A stretch of 64,000 bases of DNA from positions 124,001 through 188,000 of the forward strand of contig NZ_JXRP01000017.1 of the NCBI RefSeq assembly GCF_000829435.1, written 5' to 3'. The position numbers were made by a program, and so were the translations under genes. The notes beneath the pieces are model-generated. The model was not told the DNA's origin. It did no database searches and saw nothing but the letters and a program-made list of their open reading frames with translations. Positions within the stretch are counted from its first letter, which is position 1; each line of letters starts with the position of its first letter. The DNA comes from Jeotgalibacillus soli (lineage in GTDB: Bacteria > Bacillota > Bacilli > Bacillales > Jeotgalibacillaceae). This document shows, in pieces, positions 52,346 through 62,161 of this stretch.

Positions 52346-52767
52346 CTAATCACCTCCCGCCAAGCACTCCTATTTATTAAATAAGAGAGCTTAGTGTTAG
52401 GTACTAAATGGAATGGTCTATCAACTTTATACCCATTAATAATAAAAAATAATCCTTTTTGTTATTTAATCGTAATAAGGTCAAGTAGACGATAGATCAT
52501 ACATCTGAGGTGAGCTTTCAATCATAAAAAGGCATGAGCCAGTCATTGGCTGCCAAAACAGGCGGCTTTTAACTAAATGACTTCTTACGTAAAAAAGGAA
52601 ATTACACAACTGTTAAACAAAAAGAAACCATTTGACTGAAACCATTTGACTAGAAAAAATCGTACGTGTGCAGGAGACAAATAAGACAGTATGGGCCCAT
52701 CATAAAAACGCAGCAATCATGCCGACTCTAGTTAAAATACGATCTCATTTGTTTGATTTGTATTAGC
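52346..52767. other. Decayed mobile-element DNA
   Basis: Translated fragments such as SLAAKTGGF, LNDFLRKKGNYTTVKQKE (about 52546-52622) and TNKTVWAHHKNAAIMPTLVK (about 52678-52733) look like gene pieces broken by stops. They cannot be assigned to a family. No intact gene is present. Confidence 0.35.
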
Positions 52768-52802
52768 AAAGAAGCATTCCTTATTCGGAATGCTTCTTTT
52801 TT
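52768..52802 (+). terminator. Strong intrinsic terminator
   Basis: Perfect 10-bp arms GAAGCATTCC / GGAATGCTTC with a 6-nt loop and T6. It marks the end of the scar region before the ABC importer. Confidence 0.88.
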
Positions 52803-52998
52803 CTGCTGTCATAAGGATTGTTCCGAGGGTTTTCGTGACTAAAAAAAGCTGCAAGGGGGACAAACCTTTTAAGGCACAATACGTTCTTCATGCCAATTGG
52901 GTGAAGTTAAGTAATCTAAAAATATTGTCTCAGCACTTTGTTTTTTGTGCACACTTTTTCGAAAGCCCACATATTATTTTGATGAAGAGGTGGTGAAC

Positions 52999-53805
52999 AT
53001 GAAGGATATAAAAAATCCAATAGAAACGGAAAAACGAGAATGGCGCAAACAACAAACCCAACTAAGACTGAAGACATGGCTAACCATATTTTCTCCGATA
53101 AGTCTGTTGCTTATCTGGCAATTCTTATCTCAAAGTGGACTGATTGATGCACGATTTTTCCCGCCACCCACCGCGATTATTTCCACATTTATTGATTTGC
53201 TCACAAGTGGTGAATTGTTTCATAACATAAATATTTCCTTGTTTCGAATCTTCGCTGGCTTCTTATTGGGTGTCATTCCTGGGATTATCATCGGCTTATG
53301 TATGGGGTTGTATGCACCATTTCGACACTTTGTTTCACCTGTTGTTATGGCATTAATGCCCATTCCCACACTTGCATTATTGCCGATTATATTGATCATT
53401 TTTGGCATTGGTGAAGTATCGAAAGTTGTAACCATTGCGGGAAGTGTTTTTTTTCCTGTTGTGATCAATACAGCCGCTGGTGTCATCTCGATTGACTCAA
53501 TTTACTTGGATGTGGCAAAAAACTATGGAGCAAGCAGGAAGGATTTCATTTTGAAAATCGCTTTACCTGGCTCACTTCCAGTCATGCTGGAAGGAATTCA
53601 GATGGGGCAGGCAATCGCTTTGCTTACCATTGTGGCTGCAGAAATGATGGGGGCGAGATCAGGGATTGGTTATTTGATTTGGACGTCCTACAGTGCATTT
53701 TTGTTAAAAGAAATGTTTGTTGGCTTGATACTTATTTCGTTTTTTGGATATATCTTTTCATTACTCTTAAGGTGGCTGCAGCGAAAACTTATACCGTGGA
53801 GGTGA
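52999..53805 (+). CDS. ABC transporter permease (SsuC/TauC/ThiX type)
   Basis: A 268-aa permease with six hydrophobic segments and the EAA loop around DVAKNYGASRKDFILKIALP. It starts at ATG 52999, preceded by AAGAGGTGG. SsuC/TauC-family permeases import sulfonates, nitrate, taurine or thiamine precursors; the substrate is not clear here. It forms an operon with the ATPase (4-base gap) and binding protein. The 200 bases upstream hold no riboswitch I can identify. Confidence 0.9.
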   Translation: MKDIKNPIETEKREWRKQQTQLRLKTWLTIFSPISLLLIWQFLSQSGLIDARFFPPPTAIISTFIDLLTSGELFHNINISLFRIFAGFLLGVIPGIIIGLCMGLYAPFRHFVSPVVMALMPIPTLALLPIILIIFGIGEVSKVVTIAGSVFFPVVINTAAGVISIDSIYLDVAKNYGASRKDFILKIALPGSLPVMLEGIQMGQAIALLTIVAAEMMGARSGIGYLIWTSYSAFLLKEMFVGLILISFFGYIFSLLLRWLQRKLIPWR

Positions 53806-53809
53806 TACC

Positions 53810-54589
53810 GTGAGCCCAAACCCCAAAATATCGATTCATGAATTGACGAAGGTGTTTTATAAAAAAAAAAATAGTGTCACTGCGCTAGAGAATATTTCAC
53901 TCGATATTGAGGAGGGAGAGTTTGTTTGTCTCGTTGGACCTAGCGGATGTGGAAAAACAACCTTGCTTCGCATATTAGCTGGACTTGAGAACCAAAGTTC
54001 AGGTGCCTTCAAAATTGAGCGAAGCGGGGAAGATCGTCCGAATCAGTCCATGGTGTTTCAAGAACGTGGCGTTCTGCCGTGGTTAACGGTTGAGGAAAAT
54101 GTAGCGTTTGGCCTAAAGATGCGTCATTTACCAAAATCACATGTAAAAGAACGAACAAACTATTTTTTGAATAAAGTCGGACTTGCGAAATTCACAAAAA
54201 TGTACCCGAAAGAGCTGTCTGGTGGAATGAAGCAACGTGTCAGCATTGCAAGAGCGTTTGCGAACGATCCGGAAATTTTACTGATGGATGAACCGTTTGG
54301 GGCTTTGGATGAACAGAATAAATATATTTTACAAGAGGAACTCTTATCCATTTGGTCTGAAACAAAGAAAACGGTATTGTTCATCACGCATAGTATAGAT
54401 GAAGCATTGTATTTAAGTGACCGGGTGCTGCTCATGAGTGCACAACCCGGGAAAATCCTTGCTGAGATAAAAATAGATTTGTCGAGGCCAAGAAAGCTGG
54501 AAGACATTCGATCAAATTCTGAAATATCTTCAAAGTTTTTGGATATTTGGCGGCATTTGCAGGTGGAAGTACAACGGTCAAGATTGTGA
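53810..54589 (+). CDS. ABC transporter ATPase (SsuB/TauB type)
   Basis: A 259-aa ATPase. Walker A is GPSGCGKTT (43-51), the Q-loop is in MVFQERGVLPWLTVEENV, the signature is LSGGMKQR, Walker B is ILLMDEPFGALD, and the H-loop is in VLFITHSIDEAL. The VLPWLTVEENVAFGL stretch is typical of the nitrate/sulfonate/taurine subfamily. GTG start after GGAGGTGATACC. It powers uptake through the neighbouring permease. Confidence 0.93.
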   Translation: MSPNPKISIHELTKVFYKKKNSVTALENISLDIEEGEFVCLVGPSGCGKTTLLRILAGLENQSSGAFKIERSGEDRPNQSMVFQERGVLPWLTVEENVAFGLKMRHLPKSHVKERTNYFLNKVGLAKFTKMYPKELSGGMKQRVSIARAFANDPEILLMDEPFGALDEQNKYILQEELLSIWSETKKTVLFITHSIDEALYLSDRVLLMSAQPGKILAEIKIDLSRPRKLEDIRSNSEISSKFLDIWRHLQVEVQRSRL

Positions 54590-54602
54590 GGGGAGAATAT
54601 TG

Positions 54603-55673
54603 ATGAAAAAGTGGTTAGGTATGCTAGGTGTTTTAATTTTACTGGTGGGATGTACAGAAGAAGAAGAATCGGTGAAGGTCAATGACGAGGTAAGTATTGA
54701 TAATCCGTCTGGCGATTTAGCACCTTTAAGTAAGAAGACAACAGTGATCATTGCAGAAGATGGTTCTGCATCAGGAGCAGGTTTTTATATTGCGAATGAA
54801 AAAGGATATTTCGATGACTACAATATTGAAGTTGAATTTGTGACATTTGCAAATAGTGATGATATGTTACCAGCTCTCGCATCAGGTGATGTTGATATTG
54901 CAGGGGGCATTTCTTCCGCATCATTTTTTAATGCCATTGCACAAGGAATTGATGTAAAAATCATCGCTGATAAAGGTCATAACGAAATAGAAAAATCGTA
55001 TTTCACGTTTGTTATAGGTGCAGATAAACAAGGTGAGATAAAGGACTACAGTGATTTAAAAGGAAAAAAAGTTGCTGTTTCCACTGAGCATGCTGTGGAT
55101 GATTACATTTTCCATCAAATGCTTGAGCATTCAGGTTTGACAGAAGAAGACGTTGAATTTGTTCTCATGCCTGACTTTGGCAATATGATGGCAGCCATCG
55201 AAAATGGTTCGATTGATGCGGCACTGCAAATTGAACCACTCATTACACAAGGTGTATCGGAAGGAATCCACGTTCGTTTCGGTGATGCAACAGATTTCGC
55301 ACCGGAAGCACAAATTGCAATGGTACTTGGATCCCCACAATTTATGAAGGACGAACAAGATGTGTCGCTGCGCTTCATGGCTGCGTATTTGAAAGGTGTT
55401 CGAGATTATAACGATGCCTTCAAAAAAGGGGAAGATAAAGATAAAATTATTGACATAATGACCCAGTACACCGCTTTAAAAGATGCTTCGGTGTGGGAAG
55501 ATGTATTTGTGACAGGACTTGATCCAAATGGCAAGATGTTTATTGATGACATTCGCAATCAGTATGAAATGTATGAGAAAAATGGAGCAATTAGTGGGGA
55601 ATTCAATTTTGATGAAGCGATTGATACGACCATAACAGAAAAAGCAGTTAAGATTATTGGAGAATATGAATAA
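54603..55673 (+). CDS. ABC transporter substrate-binding lipoprotein (NMT1/SsuA-like)
   Basis: A 356-aa lipoprotein; the lipobox LLVGC sets Cys17 as the modified residue. The mature part resembles the SsuA/TauA/NMT1 family: FYIANEKGYFDDYNIEVEFV, PALASGDVDIAGGISSASFF, IAQGIDVKIIADKGH, DLKGKKVAVSTEH. It binds the substrate outside the cell and delivers it to the permease. ATG 54603 is preferred to TTG 54600. The ligand is unknown. Confidence 0.9.
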   Translation: MKKWLGMLGVLILLVGCTEEEESVKVNDEVSIDNPSGDLAPLSKKTTVIIAEDGSASGAGFYIANEKGYFDDYNIEVEFVTFANSDDMLPALASGDVDIAGGISSASFFNAIAQGIDVKIIADKGHNEIEKSYFTFVIGADKQGEIKDYSDLKGKKVAVSTEHAVDDYIFHQMLEHSGLTEEDVEFVLMPDFGNMMAAIENGSIDAALQIEPLITQGVSEGIHVRFGDATDFAPEAQIAMVLGSPQFMKDEQDVSLRFMAAYLKGVRDYNDAFKKGEDKDKIIDIMTQYTALKDASVWEDVFVTGLDPNGKMFIDDIRNQYEMYEKNGAISGEFNFDEAIDTTITEKAVKIIGEYE

Positions 55674-56018
55674 TCCTTAAAACCATCGTCCAGGAAGAGT
55701 TGTGATTGGAAAAACTCTTCTTGGACGTTTATCGGAAAATAAAGTATACATAAAGAGGTCATCTTCATACGGCTGCAGTAAAATGTTTAGAAGCTTCGTG
55801 AATGAATTTATTTGACTGCGTTGATGCTTAAATCCTTAAAAACCTTGATAAATTCAAGCGTTATTATTGCAGATATAAAAAAATCATTTAAAACTAAAAA
55901 ACACTTACATTATTAAGTGGATCTAGTAGAATGTATGGATGAATGTTACAATTAAATTATGTAATCTAGTAATAAATTCTTAGTGTAATGAAATAAATGA
56001 AATTTCTGGAGGGTATTC
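55674..56018. other. Intergenic region with a long terminator
   Basis: Besides the terminator (55687-55732) it is AT-rich. A clear ribosome site (CTGGAGGG) precedes the rsbR gene, but no confident promoter was found. The rest has no coding potential. Confidence 0.5.
55687..55732 (+). terminator. Terminator of the ABC operon
   Basis: Fifteen-base perfect arms (CGTCCAGGAAGAGTT / AACTCTTCTTGGACG, one G-T pair) with an 11-nt loop and a short T-run. Confidence 0.8.
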
Positions 56019-56858
56019 ATGGATAATGAATTAAGCGTTCTTGGTAAAGCCATATTATCAAAAAAGTTTGACATCGCTAAAAGAGTTCATGAAATAAGGT
56101 TATCTGTAGCAACGGATCACCAAAAACAAATTATCTCCAGCTTGAAAGAGGAAGAAGTAATAAACGTTAGAGCCAATTTTATTCGTCTCTTTGGAGAAGC
56201 CCTCGCAAAAGGGTTAAATAAAGAAGAAGCATATAATGGTATAGAGAAATGGGCGAAAGAAACTGGGGAATTTGTGCATAGTTTAGGAGTCTCATTAGAT
56301 GAGGCGCTTAAAGACACAAGCGATTATAGAATGTTTATAAGTGAAGTATTAGAGGAAGCAGCTAATAAACACAATATGTCGGTAAAAACAGTTTTTACAG
56401 CTGCTAGGGTTATTGACCCTTTACTTGACCATGCGGTGTATTGCTTTAGCCTGACATTTGTTCACTTTTATAAAAAAAATCTTGAAGCAGCAAAAACGGC
56501 ATTTCTTGAACTATCCGTGCCAGTTGTTCCTCTGTCGAAAGGGATAGCGATTTTGCCGTTGATTGGAAACATCGATACGGAACGAGCAAAGCTGTTAATG
56601 GAAGAGACACTGAGCGAAGCGGCTAGACTTAAGCTATCCACCCTAATTCTCGATTTATCGGGTGTCTTGATCATTGATACAATGGTAGCTGACAAGATTT
56701 TTAGTGTAATTTCTGCGTTAGAACTCATTGGCGTTCAAACGATTCTAACAGGACTTCGACCAGAAATTGCTCAGACAGTCGTAAATTTAGGCATTGATTT
56801 CAGTAATGTACCAATCAAGGCCAATCTGCAGCAAGCACTTACAGGTTTATTTACCTAA
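56019..56858 (+). CDS. RsbR-family stressosome protein
   Basis: A 279-aa protein with an N-terminal non-haem-globin-like helical domain (~1-150) and a C-terminal STAS domain. Thr187 (GNIDTERA) and Thr221 (LIIDTMVA) are spaced 34 residues, as are the RsbT-phosphorylated threonines of RsbRA, and ILTGLRPEIAQT matches. RsbR proteins build the stressosome that releases RsbT and turns on sigma-B. It is a lone gene, so it is one of the RsbR paralogues. CTGGAGGG precedes the ATG. Confidence 0.92.
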   Translation: MDNELSVLGKAILSKKFDIAKRVHEIRLSVATDHQKQIISSLKEEEVINVRANFIRLFGEALAKGLNKEEAYNGIEKWAKETGEFVHSLGVSLDEALKDTSDYRMFISEVLEEAANKHNMSVKTVFTAARVIDPLLDHAVYCFSLTFVHFYKKNLEAAKTAFLELSVPVVPLSKGIAILPLIGNIDTERAKLLMEETLSEAARLKLSTLILDLSGVLIIDTMVADKIFSVISALELIGVQTILTGLRPEIAQTVVNLGIDFSNVPIKANLQQALTGLFT

Positions 56859-57301
56859 TAAGGCTGCTTAATTTGCTATACAATAAGCGCATGAAAAAGT
56901 GGGGAGTCGGATTTATTTCGGCTCCTTTTTTGTTATCTATATTACTTTAAATTTTCGGACTACTCCATAATTAGTAGATGCAAATTCAAATGAGGTTTGT
57001 CAAAAGATCAATTTTTATTTGAAGAACAGTATGCTGTTAATATAATAGCACAGTTAAAATTAGCAGAGAAGATTTTAAACTAAATGCTTGGCGTTAGTAA
57101 ATTCAATGAAGAAACACAAAAGTAAATTTGTTTACGCTTATGGAGAGAGTGCTTTTTATTCATGTGAATTATTACAATATTATATTAATTCTATTAAAAC
57201 CATTCATAATACTCTTGTATGTGATAAAGTTAAGATGCAAAATATATTTGGGTCAGGGCGATATTTTTTCCTGCTTTAAATGGGAAGGGAGCCTAAAGAA
57301 A
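56859..57301. other. Intergenic stretch without a supported gene
   Basis: A terminator (56903-56932; GGAGTCGGA / TTCGGCTCC) ends the rsbR transcript. A 63-codon frame at 57088-57279 lacks a ribosome site and has a biased composition, so it was not called. The rest is AT-rich. Confidence 0.45.
56903..56932 (+). terminator. Terminator after rsbR
   Basis: GGAGTCGGA...TTCGGCTCC stem followed by T6. Confidence 0.8.
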
Positions 57302-57541
57302 ATGTTAATAGAAAACCTTATCGAAATGCTAAAAACAATTAGTTACTATCGCGATTGTAAAATCACCCATACATTTTCTCAAAATCACTTACCTGTTGCA
57401 ATGGTATGTTATTTACCACAGATTAATTCATACCAAGTAACGTTCTTTGAAAGTGGAGCTGTGGAGTTATACAGTCAGGAAGAAACAGCGGCTATTGCTA
57501 TAAACGGAGTACTAAATAAAGAATTAGAAGAAAGCCACTAA
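57302..57541 (+). CDS. YkuJ-like small protein (DUF1797-like)
   Basis: A 79-aa protein: MLIENLIEMLKTISYYRDCK, then strands (THTFSQNHLPVAMVCYLPQI, SYQVTFFESGAVELY) and a terminal helix (EETAAIAINGVLNKEL). Size and strand order resemble B. subtilis YkuJ, an identification from memory with modest support. GGGAAGGGAG lies upstream of ATG 57302. Its stop codon is inside its own terminator. Confidence 0.5.
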   Translation: MLIENLIEMLKTISYYRDCKITHTFSQNHLPVAMVCYLPQINSYQVTFFESGAVELYSQEETAAIAINGVLNKELEESH

Positions 57542-57558
57542 ATCGTGGCTTTTTTTAT
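57532..57558 (+). terminator. Terminator overlapping the 57302 gene's stop
   Basis: AAGCCAC / GTGGCTT stem with T6 starts before the stop codon of the 57302-57541 gene. Confidence 0.8.
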
Positions 57559-57770
57559 TTTGCAAGATTGCAAAATAAATCATTAGGAGAAGAGGAAAAT
57601 AATAAAAAATGTCGAATTTTAAAAATAGTCGATCATTTTACTATTATAATCATTTGTACAGCTTGTTTTAGGCGTGATTAAGAAAATATCGTAAAAAATA
57701 AACTACAAGCATTTATGTACTGTCTTTATCCTCTTGGTCTAAACTTCTTATTATAAAGGTCGGTGCCGCT

Positions 57771-59030
57771 TTGGAACTAATAACGAAGGATTTACTAATT
57801 AATTTTTTATTTATTTTACTTTCTTTATTTTTATTGCAAATGTTTTATCTTTTAAAATATATTTATCGATTAGAAAAATTAAAAAGTTCTTTGTTCGTAC
57901 TATTTCCTCTTATTTCAATTATTCTATGTATGCTATTTCCATTTGCTATTGTGGAGGGTTTTTCTTGGGATCTGCGCAGAATCCCGTTTATTTTAGGGGT
58001 GTTATATGGAGGTCCAAAGTATGGGCTTTTTTTATTATCATTTCTTTTGTTAGTTCGGTTTTTTATAGGCGGTGACGGATTCTATACAGTGTTGCTTACA
58101 TTCCCTTTAATTGCTGTCATTACAATCTTAGTATCAAAATATTATAAAAAAATGTCCTTAAAACATAAGATATTGACGAGCGGGGGCTTACTATTAATTT
58201 CTAATATCTTTACCTTCATTGCTTTGGAAGAGTATTTCGATATAGATGTTGAAGCAAGTTTATGGATTCAATATTTTGTGATCAGTATCATTGGCATGAT
58301 CATTACGACCATTCTTTGGGAGGTAATTAAAACCAATTTTGAAGTGTTAGAACGGTTAATAAAAGCTGATAAGCTGCAAGTCGTTAGCCATCTTGCTGCA
58401 AGCATCTCACACGAAGTGCGAAACCCATTAACTGTCTGCAAAGGATTTCTGCAGCTGTCTTCGGGTGCTCAAGAGGTGTCGCCAAAAACGAAGGAATACT
58501 TAGAAACCGCCATCAAAGAACTGGATCGTGCTACGGAGATTATTAATGATTATTTAACTTTTGCAAAACCCATATCTGAGAAAAAGAACAAAATAAACAT
58601 TTGTGAAGAAATTCAGAATGTTGTTAATATCCTTAACCCTTTAGCCCATATGAATAATGTTCAAATATTAATTTCAGGGGAGAAGACAGATTCTCTTTTC
58701 ACATTGGGTGAAAAAAAACAATTAGAGCAATCTCTAATAAATATCATGAAAAATGGAATAGAATCTATGTCAAAGGGAGGAGTATTACAAATTGGTGCGT
58801 TTTATGAGAACCCAAATATCCTCATTCATATCTGTGATCAGGGAAAAGGGATGACCCGGGAACAAATTAATCGGCTTGGTGAACCCTACTTTTCGACCAA
58901 AGAAAATGGGACAGGGTTAGGGATGATGGTATCATTTAGTATCATTAGAAATATGGGCGGCATAATCAATGTAGAAAGTGATGAAAATGGAACATGTTTT
59001 ACAATAGAAATGCCTGCTAGTAGAGGGTGA
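57771..59030 (+). CDS. KinB-like membrane sensor histidine kinase (5TMR-LYT)
   Basis: A 419-aa kinase. Residues 1-190 have five or six hydrophobic helices of the 5TMR-LYT/KinB type (ILGVLYGGPKYGLFLLSFL). The HisKA domain has the H-box SISHEVRNPLTV (His214), and the HATPase domain has N-box NIMKNGIES, G1 DQGKGMT and G2 GTGLGMM. KinB feeds the sporulation phosphorelay. TTG 57771 has only a weak ribosome site (AAAGGT). No response regulator is adjacent. Confidence 0.85.
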   Translation: MELITKDLLINFLFILLSLFLLQMFYLLKYIYRLEKLKSSLFVLFPLISIILCMLFPFAIVEGFSWDLRRIPFILGVLYGGPKYGLFLLSFLLLVRFFIGGDGFYTVLLTFPLIAVITILVSKYYKKMSLKHKILTSGGLLLISNIFTFIALEEYFDIDVEASLWIQYFVISIIGMIITTILWEVIKTNFEVLERLIKADKLQVVSHLAASISHEVRNPLTVCKGFLQLSSGAQEVSPKTKEYLETAIKELDRATEIINDYLTFAKPISEKKNKINICEEIQNVVNILNPLAHMNNVQILISGEKTDSLFTLGEKKQLEQSLINIMKNGIESMSKGGVLQIGAFYENPNILIHICDQGKGMTREQINRLGEPYFSTKENGTGLGMMVSFSIIRNMGGIINVESDENGTCFTIEMPASRG

Positions 59031-59347
59031 TTTTTTTATTTTGGAGGATAAAGACCAAAAAGCTCACTTGTAGAAACATTGATGAGGTTAATAAAACGGG
59101 GGATATATAAATAAGAAAAGCGTACTTGTCAAGCTTGAACTACATCGCCAATTGTTAGACACGGTCTAACAATTGGCGATGTAGTTTTTTATGGGATTAT
59201 TGAAAATAATGTTGTTTTAAGAGAATACGCAATTACTAGCTATCAGCGTGCATTTATTCGCTAATAATCCATCTATTCGCTGCATAAGTCCTTATACTGT
59301 CTTAAAAAACAGTAAATTTTACCTTTTTTAATATTTTGAAAATTTAG
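59031..59347. other. Intergenic region with a very long hairpin
   Basis: Apart from the perfect 23-bp stem at 59138-59186 there is no gene or known element. The AT-rich part from 59190 leads to the promoter of the deacetylase gene. Confidence 0.5.
59138..59186 (+). terminator. Perfect 23-bp hairpin, probable terminator
   Basis: Arms 59138-59160 and 59164-59186 are perfectly complementary (AACTACATCGCCAATTGTTA / GAC on the left) with the 3-nt loop ACG, followed by T6. It is much longer than the usual terminator and lies 110 bases from the kinase stop. Confidence 0.7.
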
Positions 59348-59374
59348 TATAATTCTATTGTAAGGAAACCTTAC
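59348..59374 (+). promoter_or_regulatory. -10 and ROK-type operator of the deacetylase gene
   Basis: TATAAT (59348-59353) followed by the perfect palindrome GTAAGG-AAA-CCTTAC (59360-59374). A repressor bound there would cover the start of transcription. The palindrome recurs before the ROK gene. A weak T-rich -35 lies upstream. Confidence 0.65.
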
Positions 59375-59459
59375 TAACTTAATATTATTGAAAGGAGGAA
59401 AGAGATAATTCGTTTTTTCACCATGATAAACCTAGAATAAAATAAATGGAGGTTTTATT

Positions 59460-61973
59460 GTGAAAAACAAACGGTATTACGCTTTTTTCATGGCTAGTAT
59501 TCTTCTTGTATCTACGATAGCCTTTCCTAATTGGTCATCAGCTACAGAGCATGACGAAGAATTGTGGAAAGCTGTCACACCTCTGAAAACTACTTCAAGC
59601 TTTTTAAATACTGGGGCCCATCCTGATGATGAACGAAGTCATTTACTAGCCTATTTATCTTTGATAGAAGGGGTAAGAACAGGCAGTCTTATCGCAAATA
59701 GAGGAGAAGGAGGCCAAAATGAAATTGGTCTGGAATTAGGAAACGGCTTGGGAATTATTAGATCCCAAGAGCTAATTGAAGCCTCAGCTGTCACCAATGT
59801 TGACCTCATTATGTTAAGCAAGGACATTAACGACCCAATTTATGATTTCGGATTTTCAAAAACCACAGAAGAAACGTTGAATAAGTGGGGAGAAGAAGTC
59901 ACGTACGAACGTTTGGTTAGAGAGATTCGTGCATATAAACCAGAAGTGATTTTTCCATCATTTTTAGATGTAGACACACAACATGGTCATCACCGTACAA
60001 TTAATAACCTAACGTTAAGAGCCTTTGATGGTGCTGCTGATCCTGCTGTATTCCCAGAGCATTTTGAAGAAGGATTGGAACCTTGGCAAGTTAAAAAACT
60101 ATATTTGCCTGCACAATCCAGTGAAAACGCAACGATATCAATTGAAGTAGGAAATGAAGTGGATCTTGTTTATGGCAAGACATACGCTCAGTTAGGGGAG
60201 GATTCCCGTTATCTTCACAAAAGTCAGGGGATGGGCAGAGATTTGCCAGTCGCACCTTTATATGTCGATCTTGATCTAGCAAAATCGGTAAATTCGATCC
60301 CAGAAAAAGAAAACTCGATATTCGATGGTCTTAGTCAAAATTTTGATGAAACTGCTGCGTCATTAAAAGGAAGAGATAATCAGATTAGAGGGACTCTTAA
60401 GAATGTACAAGCTTCCCTGGAGGAGGTTATTGAAGAATATCCTTCCAAGAAAGATACATTAGAAGCTGCACATGAAGCTTTAAAAGAAGTGAAAAAAGCG
60501 AAGGATAAAATTAACCAAAGTAAGGTGGAAGAAGAATTAAAACGAGAGCTTCTTTTTAAGCTGGATGTTAAAACAGATCAGCTGATGAAAGTTAGTGAGG
60601 TTGCTTCAGCAGTCGATGTGACGATAAATGTAGAGAATTCTATTCTTACTAATGGAGGAGAAACAAGTGTTACAGTAGAAGCGGTTAACAATGGTGATAC
60701 TTCTCTCAAAGATTTCAGCCTTAGCTTAAATGTTCCAAAGGAGTGGAATGTTAAGGGTGAAATGAAGAAAAGAACCCTAAAAGTCGGAGAAACAAACAGA
60801 GCTTCTTTTACGGTTCAACTACCTGAGGATACTGAATTCTATCATCCTTATAAAGAATCAATTTTGACAGCAGGTGTTCATTATACCGTTGAGAAGCAAA
60901 AAGCATCCTATAAGGTTGAACCGCCAGATACCGTAGCTGTGTTACCAGATGTTGGGGTGAAATTAAATCCGGAAGAAATTTCAATTAATCAATTAGACGT
61001 ACCTGATACGATCAACGTAGAGATGGTGCTTACAAATTACACTGCAGGTCCTGCTGTTGCATACCCATCCCTTGTGCTGCCAGATGGCTGGACAGCAATC
61101 TCGTCAGAAGAAGAAGTTAATTTTAATCATCAGGAAGAACAGAAATCGATTGAATTTACTGTAACACCGAATGGACAAATACCTGAAGCTTTCGAAGTAA
61201 AAGGACAGGTAGAAGTTGAAGGCGAAGTATTCCAAACCACCGTACAAAAAATAGACTATGACCATATTGAAACATCTTATCTTTTATATTCATCAACAGC
61301 TACAGGCATTTCCTTTGAATTGGAAATTCCAGAGGGGTTGAAGGTTGGGTATATTGAAAGCGGTTTCGATCAGATTCCTGATTATCTAGCCAATATAGGG
61401 ATGGACATTGCAAAACTAAGCGATGAAGAAATTGCGAATGGAGATCTCTCACAGTATGATTCGATCGTTTTAGGCATTCGGGCACTTAGAGGAAGAGAAG
61501 GGCTATCGCAACAATTTGACCGCCTGCTGGATTATACTGCAAACGGCGGACATTTAGTCGTTCAATATCATACTGTAAATGATGGTTTTAATGGGGCGCT
61601 CCATTCACCATTCCCGCTTACAATAGGTTCGCCATCCATTCGATGGAGAGTGACCAATGAAAATGCAGAGGTAAGCATTTTTAATGAGAATCACGCTCTA
61701 TTCAACTACCCAAATAAAATAACAAACTTTGATTGGGATGGTTGGGTGCAGGAACGTGGTCTTTACTTCCCAATGGATTGGAATGAGAACTTTGAAACCT
61801 TCATCAGTATGGCAGACCCGAATGAGAATCCGTTTACAAGCGGAATTTTAATGGCGGACTATGGTGAAGGAACGTATATGTATACGAATTTAGTTTGGTA
61901 TAGACAAATTCAAGGTCAGGTTCCAGGCGGCTATCGTTTATATACAAATCTGCTTAGTTTTCCACTTCAATAA
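59460..61973 (+). CDS. Secreted PIG-L/LmbE-family deacetylase with NEW3-like and C-terminal amidotransferase-like domains
   Basis: An 837-aa secreted enzyme: signal peptide (~1-28, KRYYAFFMASILLVSTIAFP), PIG-L domain with zinc motif HPDD (54-57) and HGHH (175-178), a helical spacer, NEW3-like beta domains (about 395-600; GETSVTVEAVNNGDTSLKDF) and a C-terminal ThuA/glutamine-amidotransferase-like region (KVGYIESGFDQIPDYLANIG, LGIRALRG). PIG-L enzymes remove acetyl groups from N-acetyl-sugars. GTG 59460 follows TGGAGG. The shared operator ties it to the ROK gene. Confidence 0.85.
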   Translation: MKNKRYYAFFMASILLVSTIAFPNWSSATEHDEELWKAVTPLKTTSSFLNTGAHPDDERSHLLAYLSLIEGVRTGSLIANRGEGGQNEIGLELGNGLGIIRSQELIEASAVTNVDLIMLSKDINDPIYDFGFSKTTEETLNKWGEEVTYERLVREIRAYKPEVIFPSFLDVDTQHGHHRTINNLTLRAFDGAADPAVFPEHFEEGLEPWQVKKLYLPAQSSENATISIEVGNEVDLVYGKTYAQLGEDSRYLHKSQGMGRDLPVAPLYVDLDLAKSVNSIPEKENSIFDGLSQNFDETAASLKGRDNQIRGTLKNVQASLEEVIEEYPSKKDTLEAAHEALKEVKKAKDKINQSKVEEELKRELLFKLDVKTDQLMKVSEVASAVDVTINVENSILTNGGETSVTVEAVNNGDTSLKDFSLSLNVPKEWNVKGEMKKRTLKVGETNRASFTVQLPEDTEFYHPYKESILTAGVHYTVEKQKASYKVEPPDTVAVLPDVGVKLNPEEISINQLDVPDTINVEMVLTNYTAGPAVAYPSLVLPDGWTAISSEEEVNFNHQEEQKSIEFTVTPNGQIPEAFEVKGQVEVEGEVFQTTVQKIDYDHIETSYLLYSSTATGISFELEIPEGLKVGYIESGFDQIPDYLANIGMDIAKLSDEEIANGDLSQYDSIVLGIRALRGREGLSQQFDRLLDYTANGGHLVVQYHTVNDGFNGALHSPFPLTIGSPSIRWRVTNENAEVSIFNENHALFNYPNKITNFDWDGWVQERGLYFPMDWNENFETFISMADPNENPFTSGILMADYGEGTYMYTNLVWYRQIQGQVPGGYRLYTNLLSFPLQ

Positions 61974-62067
61974 AATGGATGAAGGGACGGCTAAGTTAGT
62001 GTCCCTTTTATAAACATGACCACACAATTATTTGAAATATGAATATTTAAAAATTTCAGAATATTGA

Positions 62068-62123
62068 TTGACATTAATTCCAATAGATAATAATATATGG
62101 ATAATTCAGTAAGGAAGCTTTAC
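62068..62123 (+). promoter_or_regulatory. Promoter and operator of the ROK gene
   Basis: TTGACA (62068-62073), a 17-bp spacer, TAATAT (62091-62096), then GTAAGG-AAG-CTTTAC (62109-62123), which differs from the 59360 palindrome at two positions. The site fits autorepression. Confidence 0.75.
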
Positions 62124-62161
62124 GAACTAACGACTATTACAGTCCAAGGGGTTATGCATAT

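Noticed and set aside
52803-52998. Possible metabolite riboswitch before the ABC importer
   Set aside because: No TPP, SAM or other conserved core could be found; only a plain leader with a ribosome site is seen.
57088-57279. 63-codon open frame
   Set aside because: No ribosome site, biased composition and overlap with the untranslated lead of the 57302 gene.
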